Below, piece after piece: positions 26,454-35,089 of a stretch of 64,000 nt of DNA. Numbering within the stretch: position 1 is the stretch's first letter; the number at the start of each line of letters is the position of its first letter. Source of the DNA: Adhaeribacter terrigena (lineage in GTDB: Bacteria; Bacteroidota; Bacteroidia; Cytophagales; Hymenobacteraceae); NCBI RefSeq assembly GCF_016623615.1, contig NZ_JAEHFX010000001.1, forward strand, positions 496,001 through 560,000. The letters are read 5' to 3'. Position numbers and translations under genes: made by a program. Below the pieces are notes generated by a model, which ran no database searches, was not told the DNA's origin, and worked only from the letters and a program-made list of their open reading frames with translations.

Positions 26454-28121
26454 ATGAAGATCACGAAAGTACTGCTTTTTCTGTTTTTTCTGACCATGCC
26501 GGGCTTTTCGGTTTGGGCGCAACAAGGTCAGCCGAAGCCCAAACCGGAGAAGGTAGAATTGTTGCGCGCCGATGCGCTGGAAGGCGGCACGTTTAATGGG
26601 CGTCAGATCCGTAAATTGCTCGGCAACGTGGTTTTTAAACAGCAGGATACGTATATGTATTGCGATTCAGCGTACCAATATGCCGATCAGAATGCTATGG
26701 AAGCTTTTGGGAACGTGCGCATTACGCAGGGCGATTCGGTAACGGCTACATCCAATACGGCTTATTACGACGGCGATGCCCGGCGGGCGAAACTGCGGGG
26801 CAACGTGGTGCTGCAGGACCCGCGCATGACTTTAACCACCCCGAATTTAGATTATGACCTGGACCGTAAAACGGCTTTTTACAACGAAGGCGGCACCATT
26901 ATAGACGGTACTAATAACTTAACGAGCCAGACCGGCGATTATAATACCAATACCAAAATGTTCCACTTCACCCAGAACGTGGTGCTTACTTCGCCGGATT
27001 ATTTAATCACCACCAACGACCTGCTTTACCACACCGTTACCAAAATTGCTTATTTTAACGGGCCCACCACCATAAACGGCAAAGACGGGAAAATTTACGC
27101 CGAAAAAGGGAATTACAACACGCTTACCAAAGTTTCGAATTTTGAGCGGAATGCCATGATCGAGACGGAAAAATACCTCTTGGGCGGCGATAAATTATTC
27201 TACAACCAGAATACCAAATACGGGCAGGCCGACGGCAACGTGCGCATGACTTCCAAAGCCGATAACGTGGTAATTAAAGGGCAGCGGGCCAAATACTGGC
27301 AGAATACCGGCCGCGCCGAAATTACCGGCAGCCCGGTACTGGAGAATATCATGGAAAACGATACGCTTTATATGTCGGCCGATATTCTGATTTCGGAAGA
27401 ATCGCAAGATACGGCCAAAGCGAGCATGATCTATGCCTACCACGACGTGCGGATCTTTAAAACCGATCTGCAGGGCAAATGCGATTCGCTGACGTATAAC
27501 CAGAAAGATTCGGTGATCTATATGTTTACGCGGCCTATTTTATGGTCGGGTAAAAACCAGCTTACGGCCAAACACATGCAGCTTTTTATCCGCGACAAAA
27601 AACTGCACACCATGAAAATGTTTACCGATGCGTTTTCAGTTTCGGAAGACACCCTCCGGAATTACAACCAGGTGAAAGGCCGCGACATGACCGCTTTTTT
27701 TAAGAACGATGCCATTAGAAGGGTAAACGTGAACGGCAATTCCGAAAGCATTTATTACGCACTGGAAGGCGATACGGCGGTAACGGGTATGAACCGCGCC
27801 ATTTGCTCGGATATGATGATCCAGTTCATGGAAAATAAACTGCAGAGCATTTCCTTTCTGGATAAGCCCGTAGCCCGCTTTATTCCGCCGCACGAACTCA
27901 GCCCGGAAGAAACCCGGTTGGATGGTTACCAGTGGCTCATTGCCGAAAAACCTACGCGCGAAATGGTAGTGGGGCCAAGGCTGCCCAAAAAAGTGGTAGT
28001 GAAACAACCGGCTGCTCCTGCTAAAACAACTCCCGCGAAAGCACCTACCCGTAAGGAGCAACGCCAGGCTAAACGCGAGGCTAAAAAGGTTCAAAAAGCG
28101 GCTAATGGCAAGAAACCTTAA
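26454..28121 (+). CDS. OstA/LptA-like periplasmic protein
   Basis: 555 residues with a signal peptide (hydrophobic residues 6-19, cleavage after about WAQ). The body consists of repeated beta-jellyroll OstA/LptA-type units, seen in GNVVFKQQDTYMYCDSAYQY, then FGNVRITQGDSVTATSNTAYY and LRGNVVLQDPRMTLTTPNLDY. The C-terminal ~50 residues are rich in Lys, Arg and Ala. In this family the protein forms part of the LPS bridge to the outer membrane. It is directly followed by bamD, so an envelope-assembly operon is likely, although bamD has its own promoter box. Longer than classic LptA. Confidence 0.85.
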   Translation: MKITKVLLFLFFLTMPGFSVWAQQGQPKPKPEKVELLRADALEGGTFNGRQIRKLLGNVVFKQQDTYMYCDSAYQYADQNAMEAFGNVRITQGDSVTATSNTAYYDGDARRAKLRGNVVLQDPRMTLTTPNLDYDLDRKTAFYNEGGTIIDGTNNLTSQTGDYNTNTKMFHFTQNVVLTSPDYLITTNDLLYHTVTKIAYFNGPTTINGKDGKIYAEKGNYNTLTKVSNFERNAMIETEKYLLGGDKLFYNQNTKYGQADGNVRMTSKADNVVIKGQRAKYWQNTGRAEITGSPVLENIMENDTLYMSADILISEESQDTAKASMIYAYHDVRIFKTDLQGKCDSLTYNQKDSVIYMFTRPILWSGKNQLTAKHMQLFIRDKKLHTMKMFTDAFSVSEDTLRNYNQVKGRDMTAFFKNDAIRRVNVNGNSESIYYALEGDTAVTGMNRAICSDMMIQFMENKLQSISFLDKPVARFIPPHELSPEETRLDGYQWLIAEKPTREMVVGPRLPKKVVVKQPAAPAKTTPAKAPTRKEQRQAKREAKKVQKAANGKKP

Positions 28122-28148
28122 CAATACCAAACTGCTTACGGCGTTATC

Positions 28149-28180
28149 TTGGGAAATCTGAAAGATAATCGCTATTTTTG
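28149..28180 (+). promoter_or_regulatory. promoter of bamD, near-leaderless
   Basis: TATTTTTG (28173-28180) matches TAnnTTTG, with TTG at 28149-28151 21 bp upstream. The ATG is only 8 bp after the box, so the transcript would have almost no leader. Confidence 0.6.
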
Positions 28181-28187
28181 CGCCCTC

Positions 28188-29009
28188 ATGAACAAACGAA
28201 TTTTTCATATACTTCTTTTCTGGTCAGCAGCGCTGGTTTTTACCGCCTGTTCCGATTTTCAGAAGATACTGAAGAGCGACAGCGTAGATAAAAAATACGA
28301 AGCCGCCCTGAAATACTACGAGAAGAAAGATTATTATAAAGCCGGACTTTTACTCGAAGAACTGATACCCCTTTTAAGAGGCCGTCCGGAATCGGAGAAA
28401 GCGCAGTTTTTATTTGCCAACACCCAATATTTTCAGCGCGATTACGTGCTGAGTGCGTATTACTTCCGCAATTTCTACGATACCTACCCGCGCAGCGAAT
28501 TTGCCGAAGATGCCATGTTCCTGCACACCAAATCGCTGTATAAAGATTCGCCTTCTTTCGACCTGGACCAGACCAGCACATATACCGCGCTGGAATCTAT
28601 TCAGGAGTTTCTGAACCGCTACCCGCAGAGCAAAAATAAGGATGAAGCGAACCAGATGTACGACGATCTGAACGAAAAACTGGAAGTGAAAGCCTTCGAA
28701 AGCGCCAAATTATACCACCAACTGCGCCGCTACCAGTCGGCCGTTGTGGCCTTAGGAAACTTCCAGACCAATTATCCTTCTTCGGAATTTAACGAAGAAG
28801 CCGCCTTTTACCAGATCGAGTCGCAGTATAACCTGGCCAGGGAAAGCGTGGCTGAGAAACAGCGCGACCGGTATTACGATGTAGTGGGCTTGTACCAGGG
28901 TTTTGTAGATAAGTATCCGAAGAGCAAATATTTGCGTACTGCCGAAGGATTTTATACTGCCTCGCAAAGCCAGCTGGAAAAGCTCCGGGTTTCGTCGGCA
29001 AAGGAATAG
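28188..29009 (+). CDS. bamD: outer membrane protein assembly factor BamD
   Basis: 273 residues. Signal peptide with lipobox ending at Cys21 (LVFTAC). The rest is a TPR-like helical repeat protein: KYYEKKDYYKAGLLLEEL, FLFANTQYFQRDYVLSAYYF and the FLNRYPQSKNKDEA unit match BamD/ComL. It is the lipoprotein partner of BamA in beta-barrel insertion at the inner face of the outer membrane. The frame is open 13 codons upstream, but the promoter overlaps that stretch, so MNKRIFHI is the start. First gene of the bamD-rpoZ-coaC-coaB-porD cluster. Confidence 0.9.
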   Translation: MNKRIFHILLFWSAALVFTACSDFQKILKSDSVDKKYEAALKYYEKKDYYKAGLLLEELIPLLRGRPESEKAQFLFANTQYFQRDYVLSAYYFRNFYDTYPRSEFAEDAMFLHTKSLYKDSPSFDLDQTSTYTALESIQEFLNRYPQSKNKDEANQMYDDLNEKLEVKAFESAKLYHQLRRYQSAVVALGNFQTNYPSSEFNEEAAFYQIESQYNLARESVAEKQRDRYYDVVGLYQGFVDKYPKSKYLRTAEGFYTASQSQLEKLRVSSAKE

Positions 29010-29025
29010 TAAGTTTTTGGGCCGG

Positions 29026-29041
29026 AAAGCCTACCATTTTT
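29026..29041. repeat. intergenic box, variant
   Basis: GAAAGCCTACCATTTT, 16 bp after bamD. Confidence 0.45.
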
Positions 29042-29068
29042 TAATTAAGCATTTAAATAAACATATAT

Positions 29069-29395
29069 ATGGCAAACGTACCTGCTTCAATTATTACCCG
29101 CAACATGGCCGAATTCGCGAAAGAAACCGGCAACGTGTATGAGTCTGTGGCAATTATCTCGAAAAGAGCAAACCAGATCTCGGTAAAACTGAAAGAAGAG
29201 CTGAACTCGAAACTGGCCGAATTTGCAACTACCGTAGATAACCTGGAAGAAGTTTTTGAAAACCGCGAGCAGATCGAAATTTCGAAATACTACGAGCGTT
29301 TGCCAAAGCCTACCATTCTGGCCATTGAAGAATTTATGGAAGGCAAAGTGATGTTCCGCATGCCGGAAGAAGAGGAAGAAACGCCTTCTTTATAA
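29069..29395 (+). CDS. rpoZ: RNA polymerase omega-type subunit (Rpb6/RpoZ family)
   Basis: 108 residues. The sequence ITRNMAEFAKETGNVYESVAIISKRANQI fits the omega/Rpb6 fold, with the characteristic N-Y-E-S and I-S-K-R-A positions. The C-terminus is acidic. Omega helps assemble and stabilise the beta-prime subunit. In Bacteroidetes this short protein is routinely encoded between bamD and coaBC, which is the arrangement here; the gene ends 6 bp before coaC. Confidence 0.85.
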   Translation: MANVPASIITRNMAEFAKETGNVYESVAIISKRANQISVKLKEELNSKLAEFATTVDNLEEVFENREQIEISKYYERLPKPTILAIEEFMEGKVMFRMPEEEEETPSL

Positions 29396-29401
29396 TACGG
29401 T

Positions 29402-29959
29402 ATGCTTCGGCATAAAAAGATCTTATTGGGCGTAACGGGCAGCATTTCGGCGTATAAAGCGGCGCAACTGGTGCGGTTACTCGTAAAAGCAGAAGCAGAA
29501 GTGCAGGTGATCCTGACCACTTCTGCTTCTGGCTTTATTACCCCGCTCACGCTGGCTACGCTTTCCAAACGCCCCGTGCTAACCGATTTTGTGAAAAACG
29601 AAAGCGGCGAATGGAACAACCATGTGGAATTAGGCCTTTGGGCCGATGCCATGGTCATTGCGCCGGCCAGCGCCAATACGGTAGCTAAAATGGCTAACGG
29701 TTTATGCGATAATCTGCTGACAGCCTGTTATTTATCGGCTCGGTGCCCGGTTTTTGTAGCCCCGGCCATGGATCTGGATATGTACCGCCACCCGGCCGTA
29801 ACCGCCAATTTTGACAAGCTGAAAAGCTACGGCAATTATATGATCGAAGCAGGTTTTGGCGAACTGGCCAGCGGCTTGGTAGGGCAGGGCAGGTTAGCGG
29901 AGCCCGAAGAAATTGTGGAAATGCTGTATCAACATTTTACCGACCTGCACATTGCTTAA
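29402..29959 (+). CDS. coaC: phosphopantothenoylcysteine decarboxylase domain (CoaC), separate frame
   Basis: 185 residues covering only the flavoprotein half of the normally bifunctional CoaBC. The HFCD motifs are present: GVTGSISAYKAAQL, the catalytic-His segment NHVELGLWADAMVIAPASANT, and APAMDLDMYRHPA. The FMN enzyme decarboxylates 4'-phosphopantothenoylcysteine in CoA synthesis. The frame stops at TAA 29957-29959, exactly where the linker to the CoaB domain should run. The CoaB domain continues in the +1 frame. Either the gene is naturally split or a one-base frameshift has occurred (in the organism or the assembly). Confidence 0.88.
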   Translation: MLRHKKILLGVTGSISAYKAAQLVRLLVKAEAEVQVILTTSASGFITPLTLATLSKRPVLTDFVKNESGEWNNHVELGLWADAMVIAPASANTVAKMANGLCDNLLTACYLSARCPVFVAPAMDLDMYRHPAVTANFDKLKSYGNYMIEAGFGELASGLVGQGRLAEPEEIVEMLYQHFTDLHIA

Positions 29960-30602
29960 GGGAAAAAAAGTATTGCTCACGGCCGGACCAACTTACGAGC
30001 CGATCGATCCGGTGCGGTTTATCGGAAATCACTCAACGGGGAAAATGGGATTTGCGCTGGCCGAGGCGTTTGCGGATGCAGGCGCCGATGTTACGCTGGT
30101 TTCCGGGCCGGTGAATTTAAAGACTTTACACCCGCAGATCCATACCGTTTCGGTAATGACGGCTGATGAAATGTTTGCCGAAGTGCAGCAATATGCGGCT
30201 GAGGCAAATATCTGGGTTTTTGCGGCGGCCGTAGCCGATTACAAACCAAAACAAGCCGCCGCAACCAAAATAAAAAAGGATTCTGATTCGTTTAGTATTG
30301 AGCTGGTGAAGAACGTAGACATAGCGGCTACGCTCGGAAAACAGAAAAAGCCCGGCCAGTTTGCGGTGGGCTTTGCGCTGGAAACGAACAACGAACTGGC
30401 GCACGCGCAGCAGAAACTGCAAAAGAAGAACCTGGATATGGTAATTCTGAATTCGCTTCAGGATGCCGGCGCCGGGTTTAAACACGATACCAACAAGATC
30501 AGTATTGTGGAGCGCGATAAAATAACGAACTTTGAACTGAAGGCAAAAACGGCGGTAGCGCAGGATATTGTCCGGACGATAATAGAAAGAATGTATGCGT
30601 AA
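29952..30602 (+). CDS. coaB: phosphopantothenate-cysteine ligase domain (CoaB), separate frame
   Basis: About 216 residues if begun at the TTG at 29952, which overlaps the coaC stop codon by 8 bp. Another ATG in the frame (29913) would give an N-terminus unlike the family. The CoaB core is complete: KKVLLTAGPTYEPIDPVRF, GNHSTGKMGFALAEAF, AAAVADYKP, then ELVKNVDI and ALETNN. It joins phosphopantothenate and cysteine using CTP. The overlap with coaC would allow translational coupling, but the missing fusion peptide is unusual for this phylum. The next gene begins within its last 8 bp. Confidence 0.85.
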   Translation: MLKGKKVLLTAGPTYEPIDPVRFIGNHSTGKMGFALAEAFADAGADVTLVSGPVNLKTLHPQIHTVSVMTADEMFAEVQQYAAEANIWVFAAAVADYKPKQAAATKIKKDSDSFSIELVKNVDIAATLGKQKKPGQFAVGFALETNNELAHAQQKLQKKNLDMVILNSLQDAGAGFKHDTNKISIVERDKITNFELKAKTAVAQDIVRTIIERMYA

Positions 30603-31500
30603 AGTTTTAGCAGCGGTTTTCTTTTTGCTGGGAATGGGTTTGCAAACCCAGGCCCAGGAGCTGAATTGCGAGATTACCGTAAATACCGAACAGTTGCAGC
30701 AGGTGCCCAACAAACGGATCTTTACCGAAATGCGGAACCAGATCTTCAACTTTATGAACAATACGCGCTGGACCAACGACGTGTATAAGCTGGAAGAACG
30801 CATTAACTGCAAGCTTTTCATAACCATTACCTCCATGCCCGAGATCGGGACTTACAAAGCCACGGTGCAGGCGCTTTCGAGCCGGCCGGTTTATGGTACC
30901 GCTTACGAAACGGTGGTTTTTTCGCACATCGATAAAGACTGGAGTTTCGAATTTAACGATGCACAGCCGCTGCAATTTTCCGAAAATACCTTCACTTCCA
31001 ATTTAGCTTCTTTGCTTTCCTTTTATGCCTACACCTTTATTGGTATGGACATGGATACCTATGCCTTGAAAGGTGGTTCGAAAATGTACGACCGGGCGGT
31101 AACCGTGATGAACAACGTGGTGGCGCAGGGGCAGAATAATCCCGGCTGGAAAGCTTTTGAAAGCACCCGTAACCGCTACTGGGTAGTAAACGGCCTGCAG
31201 GATCCGCAAATGGAATCGGTAAGAAATGCGCTTTACAGCTACCATTTGCAAGGCATGGATATTTACATGACCAAACCGGAAGAAGCCAGGGTAAACATTC
31301 TCACGGCCTTGCGCGGCATTCAGCAGTCGGCCCGTTTGAAACCCGGTGCGGCCCTGATCCGGGATTTTTTCGAAGCGAAAACCGATGAGATCATCAACGT
31401 GATGAAAGGCGCCTCACCGGCCGATAAACAAGCAGCTATTACCTTGCTTTCGGAGATCGATCCCACCAATACGGCCCGGTACCAGACGATTATGCGGTAA
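30595..31500 (+). CDS. PorD/DUF4835 family exported protein
   Basis: 301 residues with a signal peptide (MRKVLAAVFFLLGMGLQTQA). The family pattern is clear: ELNCEITVNTEQLQQVPNKR, IFTEMRNQIFNFMNNTRWT, NLASLLSFYAYTFIGMD and ALRGIQQSARLKPG. DUF4835 proteins are now usually called PorD and tied to type IX secretion, which fits the T9SS cargo genes elsewhere in the window; the exact role is not established as far as I can say. The start overlaps the end of coaB by 8 bp, showing co-transcription. Confidence 0.85.
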   Translation: MRKVLAAVFFLLGMGLQTQAQELNCEITVNTEQLQQVPNKRIFTEMRNQIFNFMNNTRWTNDVYKLEERINCKLFITITSMPEIGTYKATVQALSSRPVYGTAYETVVFSHIDKDWSFEFNDAQPLQFSENTFTSNLASLLSFYAYTFIGMDMDTYALKGGSKMYDRAVTVMNNVVAQGQNNPGWKAFESTRNRYWVVNGLQDPQMESVRNALYSYHLQGMDIYMTKPEEARVNILTALRGIQQSARLKPGAALIRDFFEAKTDEIINVMKGASPADKQAAITLLSEIDPTNTARYQTIMR

Positions 31501-31598
31501 TTTCTTGATTTGAAAATTTGGAAATTTGAAGATGATCCTTTCCAAATGAAATATTTTTTTTCTATCGGGTTAAGCTGTTTTTAGCACTTTTTCGGGTT

Positions 31599-31614
31599 AA
31601 AAGCATAGCGTTTA
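31599..31614. repeat. intergenic box
   Basis: AAAAGCATAGCGTTTA, in the loop between AT-rich inverted words (AAATTTGGAAATTTGAAG and its mirror near 31670-31700). Confidence 0.6.
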
Positions 31615-31710
31615 TGAACTGGTCTTTGCCTCAAAAGACAGAAGCTTTAAACTATTTACCGGAAATCCATTTCCAAATCTTCAAAATTTTAAATCTCCAA
31701 ATTATAAAAA

Positions 31711-31938
31711 ATGGGCAAGCGGCAGGTTCGTATTTCTCAGAAAAATCTGGCCGAAAAGCGGACTGAGATCGGACATCGTGACGTGCAGCTTATTTTAACG
31801 GATAGCCGCGTATTTCACGGCACAGTAAACGAATTTTCTGATGTATCTTTGTGTATTAAAGATTACCGGCAACGTTTGCATACGTTCGGGCTGGGAGAGA
31901 TACAGGAATTGGTTTACGATTTCGAAACGCTTTGCTGA
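31711..31938 (+). CDS. 75-residue protein with an Sm/Hfq-like pattern
   Basis: A short protein encoded just before recN (6-bp gap). The first 24 residues are basic. From VQLILTDSRVFHGTV through SLCIKDYRQRLHTFGLGEIQELVYDFE it shows the alternating hydrophobic strands and the central Gly of an Sm1 motif (xLxLxDxRxhxGxh) followed by an Sm2-like E-I-x-E-h segment. That suggests an LSm fold, as in the RNA chaperone Hfq, but the match rests on pattern alone. Tight spacing implies translation coupled with recN. Function unknown. Confidence 0.65.
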   Translation: MGKRQVRISQKNLAEKRTEIGHRDVQLILTDSRVFHGTVNEFSDVSLCIKDYRQRLHTFGLGEIQELVYDFETLC

Positions 31939-31944
31939 AATTAC

Positions 31945-33597
31945 ATGCTTGTTGATTTAAAAATACAGAATTACGCTTTAATAGAGAACCTGCAACTGCA
32001 GCCTTCGCCCTTGCTGAACGTGATCACCGGCGAAACCGGTGCGGGTAAATCCATCATGCTCGGCGCCATTGGTTTGCTGCTGGGGAACCGCGCCGATTCT
32101 AAACTGCTTTTCAATACCGAACAGAAATGCGTGATCGAGGGCGTTTTTAACGTGGCCGATTATGAGCTTCAACCGCTTTTCGCCGCCGAAGATATTGATT
32201 ACGATGCTACCTGTATTCTGCGCCGCGAAATTACGCCTACCGGAAAATCGAGAGCTTTTATAAACGATACGCCGGTAACGCTGGAAAGCCTGCGCAAAGT
32301 TGGTACTTTCCTGATGGATATTCACTCACAGCACGATACGCTGCAGCTTGGCGATTCGGCTTACCAGCTGAATATTCTGGACTTATATGCTGGTAATCAG
32401 AAGGAACTGGAACGCTACCAAACGGTATATAAAAACTACAAAAAACTCGAAGCGGCTTTTAAAAAACTGGAAGCCGAACTGGCGCAGAGCAACAAAGAGC
32501 TGGATTACCATACCTTTTTGCTGAACGAACTTTCAGAAGCCAAATTAACCGACGGCGAGCAGGAAGAACTGGAAAGCGAACTAAAGCAACTCGAACACGC
32601 CGAAGAAATAAAACTAAAGCTCTCGCAAGCCTTACAATATTTAAGCGAAGGCGAAATGAACGTGGTTTTGGCCATGAAAGATGCTTCGCATTTACTGGGG
32701 CAGGTGGCGGCTTATTCCGAAAGTTTTCAGGCTTTGAAAGAGCGTCTGGACAGCAGCTTAATTGAGCTGAACGATATTGCTGCCGAAGTGGAAACTGCCG
32801 AACGCAAAACCGAAGCCGATCCGCAACGCCTGGAAGTAATTCAGGACCGCCTGAACCTGCTTTACACGTTGCAGCGTAAACATTCGGTTAGAACGGTGGC
32901 CGAACTGATCTTAATTGAAGAAGATCTGGCGGGTAAAGTGAGCGGCGTTCATAATTTGGATGCGGCCATCGAGAAAACCAAAAAGGAAATGACAGCGGCG
33001 GCTGCCGAAGTAGAGCAAACCGGCAAAACGCTATCGGAAAGCCGCAAAAAAGTGTTCCCGAAATTTGAGAGCGAGCTTCATAGTTTACTTTCTGAATTGG
33101 GCATGCCGAACGCCCGCATTGTAATCGAACACCAGCAAGTAGCTCCAACCGCTACCGGCCTGGACCTGGTTTCGATTCTCTTCAGTGCCAACAAAGGCGC
33201 GCAGCCGCAAACGCTGAGCAAAGCGGCCTCCGGCGGGGAGTTTTCGCGTTTAATGCTTTGCGTAAAATATTTATTAGCCGATAAAACTGCGTTACCAACC
33301 ATTGTGTTCGACGAAATTGATACGGGTATTTCCGGCGAAATTGCGGTGAAAGTGGGTAAAATGATGCAGCAAATGGCCAAGAAACACCAGCTTATTGCCA
33401 TTTCGCATTTGCCGCAAATGGCCGCGCAGGGCAACGAACATTACTTCGTTTATAAACAAGACCGTGCCGACCGCACCGTTTCCAACATCCGGAAGTTAAG
33501 CGAAGAAGAGCGCGTGAAAGAAATTGCCCAGATGATTGCCGGCGCCAATCCAAGCACCAATGCGTATCAGAGCGCAAAGGAATTGCTGGCCCTGTAA
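31945..33597 (+). CDS. recN: DNA repair protein RecN
   Basis: 550 residues, normal length. SMC-like ATPase with Walker A GETGAGKS (29-36), a long coiled coil in the middle (roughly residues 150-370, with many Glu/Lys/Leu heptads), and the C-terminal ABC signature SKAASGGEFSRLML plus Walker B TIVFDEIDTGISG. RecN gathers double-strand break ends for recombination repair. It follows the 75-residue gene by 6 bp. A bidirectional palindrome closes the unit. Confidence 0.95.
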   Translation: MLVDLKIQNYALIENLQLQPSPLLNVITGETGAGKSIMLGAIGLLLGNRADSKLLFNTEQKCVIEGVFNVADYELQPLFAAEDIDYDATCILRREITPTGKSRAFINDTPVTLESLRKVGTFLMDIHSQHDTLQLGDSAYQLNILDLYAGNQKELERYQTVYKNYKKLEAAFKKLEAELAQSNKELDYHTFLLNELSEAKLTDGEQEELESELKQLEHAEEIKLKLSQALQYLSEGEMNVVLAMKDASHLLGQVAAYSESFQALKERLDSSLIELNDIAAEVETAERKTEADPQRLEVIQDRLNLLYTLQRKHSVRTVAELILIEEDLAGKVSGVHNLDAAIEKTKKEMTAAAAEVEQTGKTLSESRKKVFPKFESELHSLLSELGMPNARIVIEHQQVAPTATGLDLVSILFSANKGAQPQTLSKAASGGEFSRLMLCVKYLLADKTALPTIVFDEIDTGISGEIAVKVGKMMQQMAKKHQLIAISHLPQMAAQGNEHYFVYKQDRADRTVSNIRKLSEEERVKEIAQMIAGANPSTNAYQSAKELLAL

Positions 33598-33627
33598 ATC
33601 GTTTCTCCTTACTCGTTATTCGGAATT

Positions 33628-33662
33628 AACCTCACAGGTCTTTGTGACCTGTGAGGTTTTTT
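33628..33662. terminator. terminator after recN
   Basis: AACCTCACAGGTC (33628-33640) pairs with GACCTGTGAGGTT (33646-33658), then a T-run. Confidence 0.85.
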
Positions 33663-33682
33663 GTTTTCGTACTTTTTCAGGC

Positions 33683-33699
33683 AAAAACCATAGTGTTTC
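33683..33699. repeat. intergenic box, variant
   Basis: AAAAACCATAGTGTTTC, between recN and fabI. Confidence 0.5.
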
Positions 33700-33813
33700 G
33701 GGCAAATTTATGGGCTCAGATTTTCAGCTTTCAGCTTAATTCACAATATTGCAGGATTATATTTTGCGTGGCTGATTGCGCTTTACCAACAACGAATAAC
33801 GAAACTCCAAACT

Positions 33814-34632
33814 ATGGCTTATAACCTGCTTAAAGGAAAAAGAGGCATTATTTCCGGTGCCCTTAACGAAGAATCTATTGCCTGGAAAGTGGCTTTAAAA
33901 GCGCACGAAGAAGGTGCTGAAATTGTGCTGACCAATGCGCCGCTGGCTATGCGGATGGGTGAAATAAACAAACTGGCCGAAACCTGCAATGCCCAGATCA
34001 TTCCGGCCGATGCTACTTCGGTAGAAGACATTGAAAACCTTTTCTCGAAGTCTACCGAGATCCTGGGTGGCAAAATTGATTTTGTGCTGCACTCCATTGG
34101 CATGAGCCCGAACATCCGCAAAGGCAAAAGCTACGGCGATCTGAACTACGACTGGTTCCAGAAAACCCTGGATATTTCGGCCCTTTCGTTCCATAAGATG
34201 ATGGCCGTAGCCGAAAAGCAGGATGCTATGAACGAATGGGGCTCGATCGTAGCGCTTTCGTACATTGCTGCGCAGCGCGTATTCCCGGATTATACTGATA
34301 TGTCGCAGGCCAAAGCCGTTTTGGAAAGCATTGCCCGCAATTACGGTTACCGCTTTGCCAAACTGAAGAACGTACGCGTAAACACCATTTCGCAAAGCCC
34401 GACCATGACCACGGCCGGTTCCGGCGTAGGCGGCTTTGATGCGTTCTTTGAATATGCGAACAAGATGAGCCCGCTGGGTAACGCTTCTGCCGAAGATTGC
34501 GCCAACTACTGCATCATGATGTTCTCGGATCTGACCCGCAAAGTTACCATGCAGAACTTAATGCACGACGGTGGTTTCTCTTCGACCGGAATCACGGAAG
34601 ATATTGTTGAAATGATCAGCCCGAAAAGTTAA
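33814..34632 (+). CDS. fabI: enoyl-[acyl-carrier-protein] reductase (NADH)
   Basis: 272 residues, an atypical short-chain dehydrogenase. FabI features: the glycine-poor nucleotide loop SGALNEESIAWKVA, the HSIGM segment, tyrosines Y150 and Y160 ten residues apart, and K167 (YTDMSQAK), which match the E. coli Tyr146/Tyr156/Lys163 set. It reduces enoyl-ACP in the last step of each fatty-acid elongation cycle. Transcribed alone; the stop codon overlaps the left arm of a long inverted repeat. Confidence 0.93.
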   Translation: MAYNLLKGKRGIISGALNEESIAWKVALKAHEEGAEIVLTNAPLAMRMGEINKLAETCNAQIIPADATSVEDIENLFSKSTEILGGKIDFVLHSIGMSPNIRKGKSYGDLNYDWFQKTLDISALSFHKMMAVAEKQDAMNEWGSIVALSYIAAQRVFPDYTDMSQAKAVLESIARNYGYRFAKLKNVRVNTISQSPTMTTAGSGVGGFDAFFEYANKMSPLGNASAEDCANYCIMMFSDLTRKVTMQNLMHDGGFSSTGITEDIVEMISPKS

Positions 34633-35089
34633 TGTGCTAATTTTTTAATGTGCTGATGTGGTATCGGCATCGCGGTAATAAAAAGGCCTCTGAAGTGATT
34701 CGGAGGCCTTTCTTGTTTTAATTTATTTGATGTCACCTGAGCCTTAGCGGAGAACCTCATTAGCTGATAGCACTTTTTCAACTATAACTGATACCGTTTT
34801 TACACTTCTGGCGCAAGTGTTAAACGAAAGCGTCACTTGTACCTTTAAATTACGACAAGTCTTCAGACTTGCGTAAATTCCAATCCAGAGCTTCAAATAT
34901 TAAGGAGAGTATCCATGAAAGTCTGAAGACTTTCTGAAATGAATAGTCACAAGTGACCCTAACGCTTAACACTTGCGCCAGTTATCTTCATTTATCAATT
35001 TTCTCATTTCCATATCCCTCCTTTACTCATTTCCACGTTTGCCTCATTTCCCAATTAGCATATCAACACATTAAAAAATTAGCACATTA
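34630..35089. repeat. nested inverted repeats between fabI and cupin gene
   Basis: Two 30-base arms (34631-34660 and 35059-35088), differing at two positions, run into the stop codons of the two convergent genes. Inside lies an imperfect palindrome, 34808-34981, with perfect 16-base ends (CTGGCGCAAGTGTTAA and its complement), an inner ACAAGTGAC/GTCACTTGT pair and a GTCTTCAGAC / GTCTGAAGAC centre. A box AACTGATACCGTTTTT is at 34786-34801. No gene is visible in these ~450 bp. Confidence 0.75.
34680..34713 (+). terminator. intrinsic terminator after fabI
   Basis: AAAGGCCTC pairs with GAGGCCTTT around a 13-base loop, followed by T-rich sequence. Confidence 0.8.

Noticed and set aside
29940-29975. 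Programmed +1 frameshift site joining CoaC and CoaB
   Set aside because: GCT-TAA-GGG lacks the upstream stimulatory element and favourable re-pairing known from prfB; kept only as one option.
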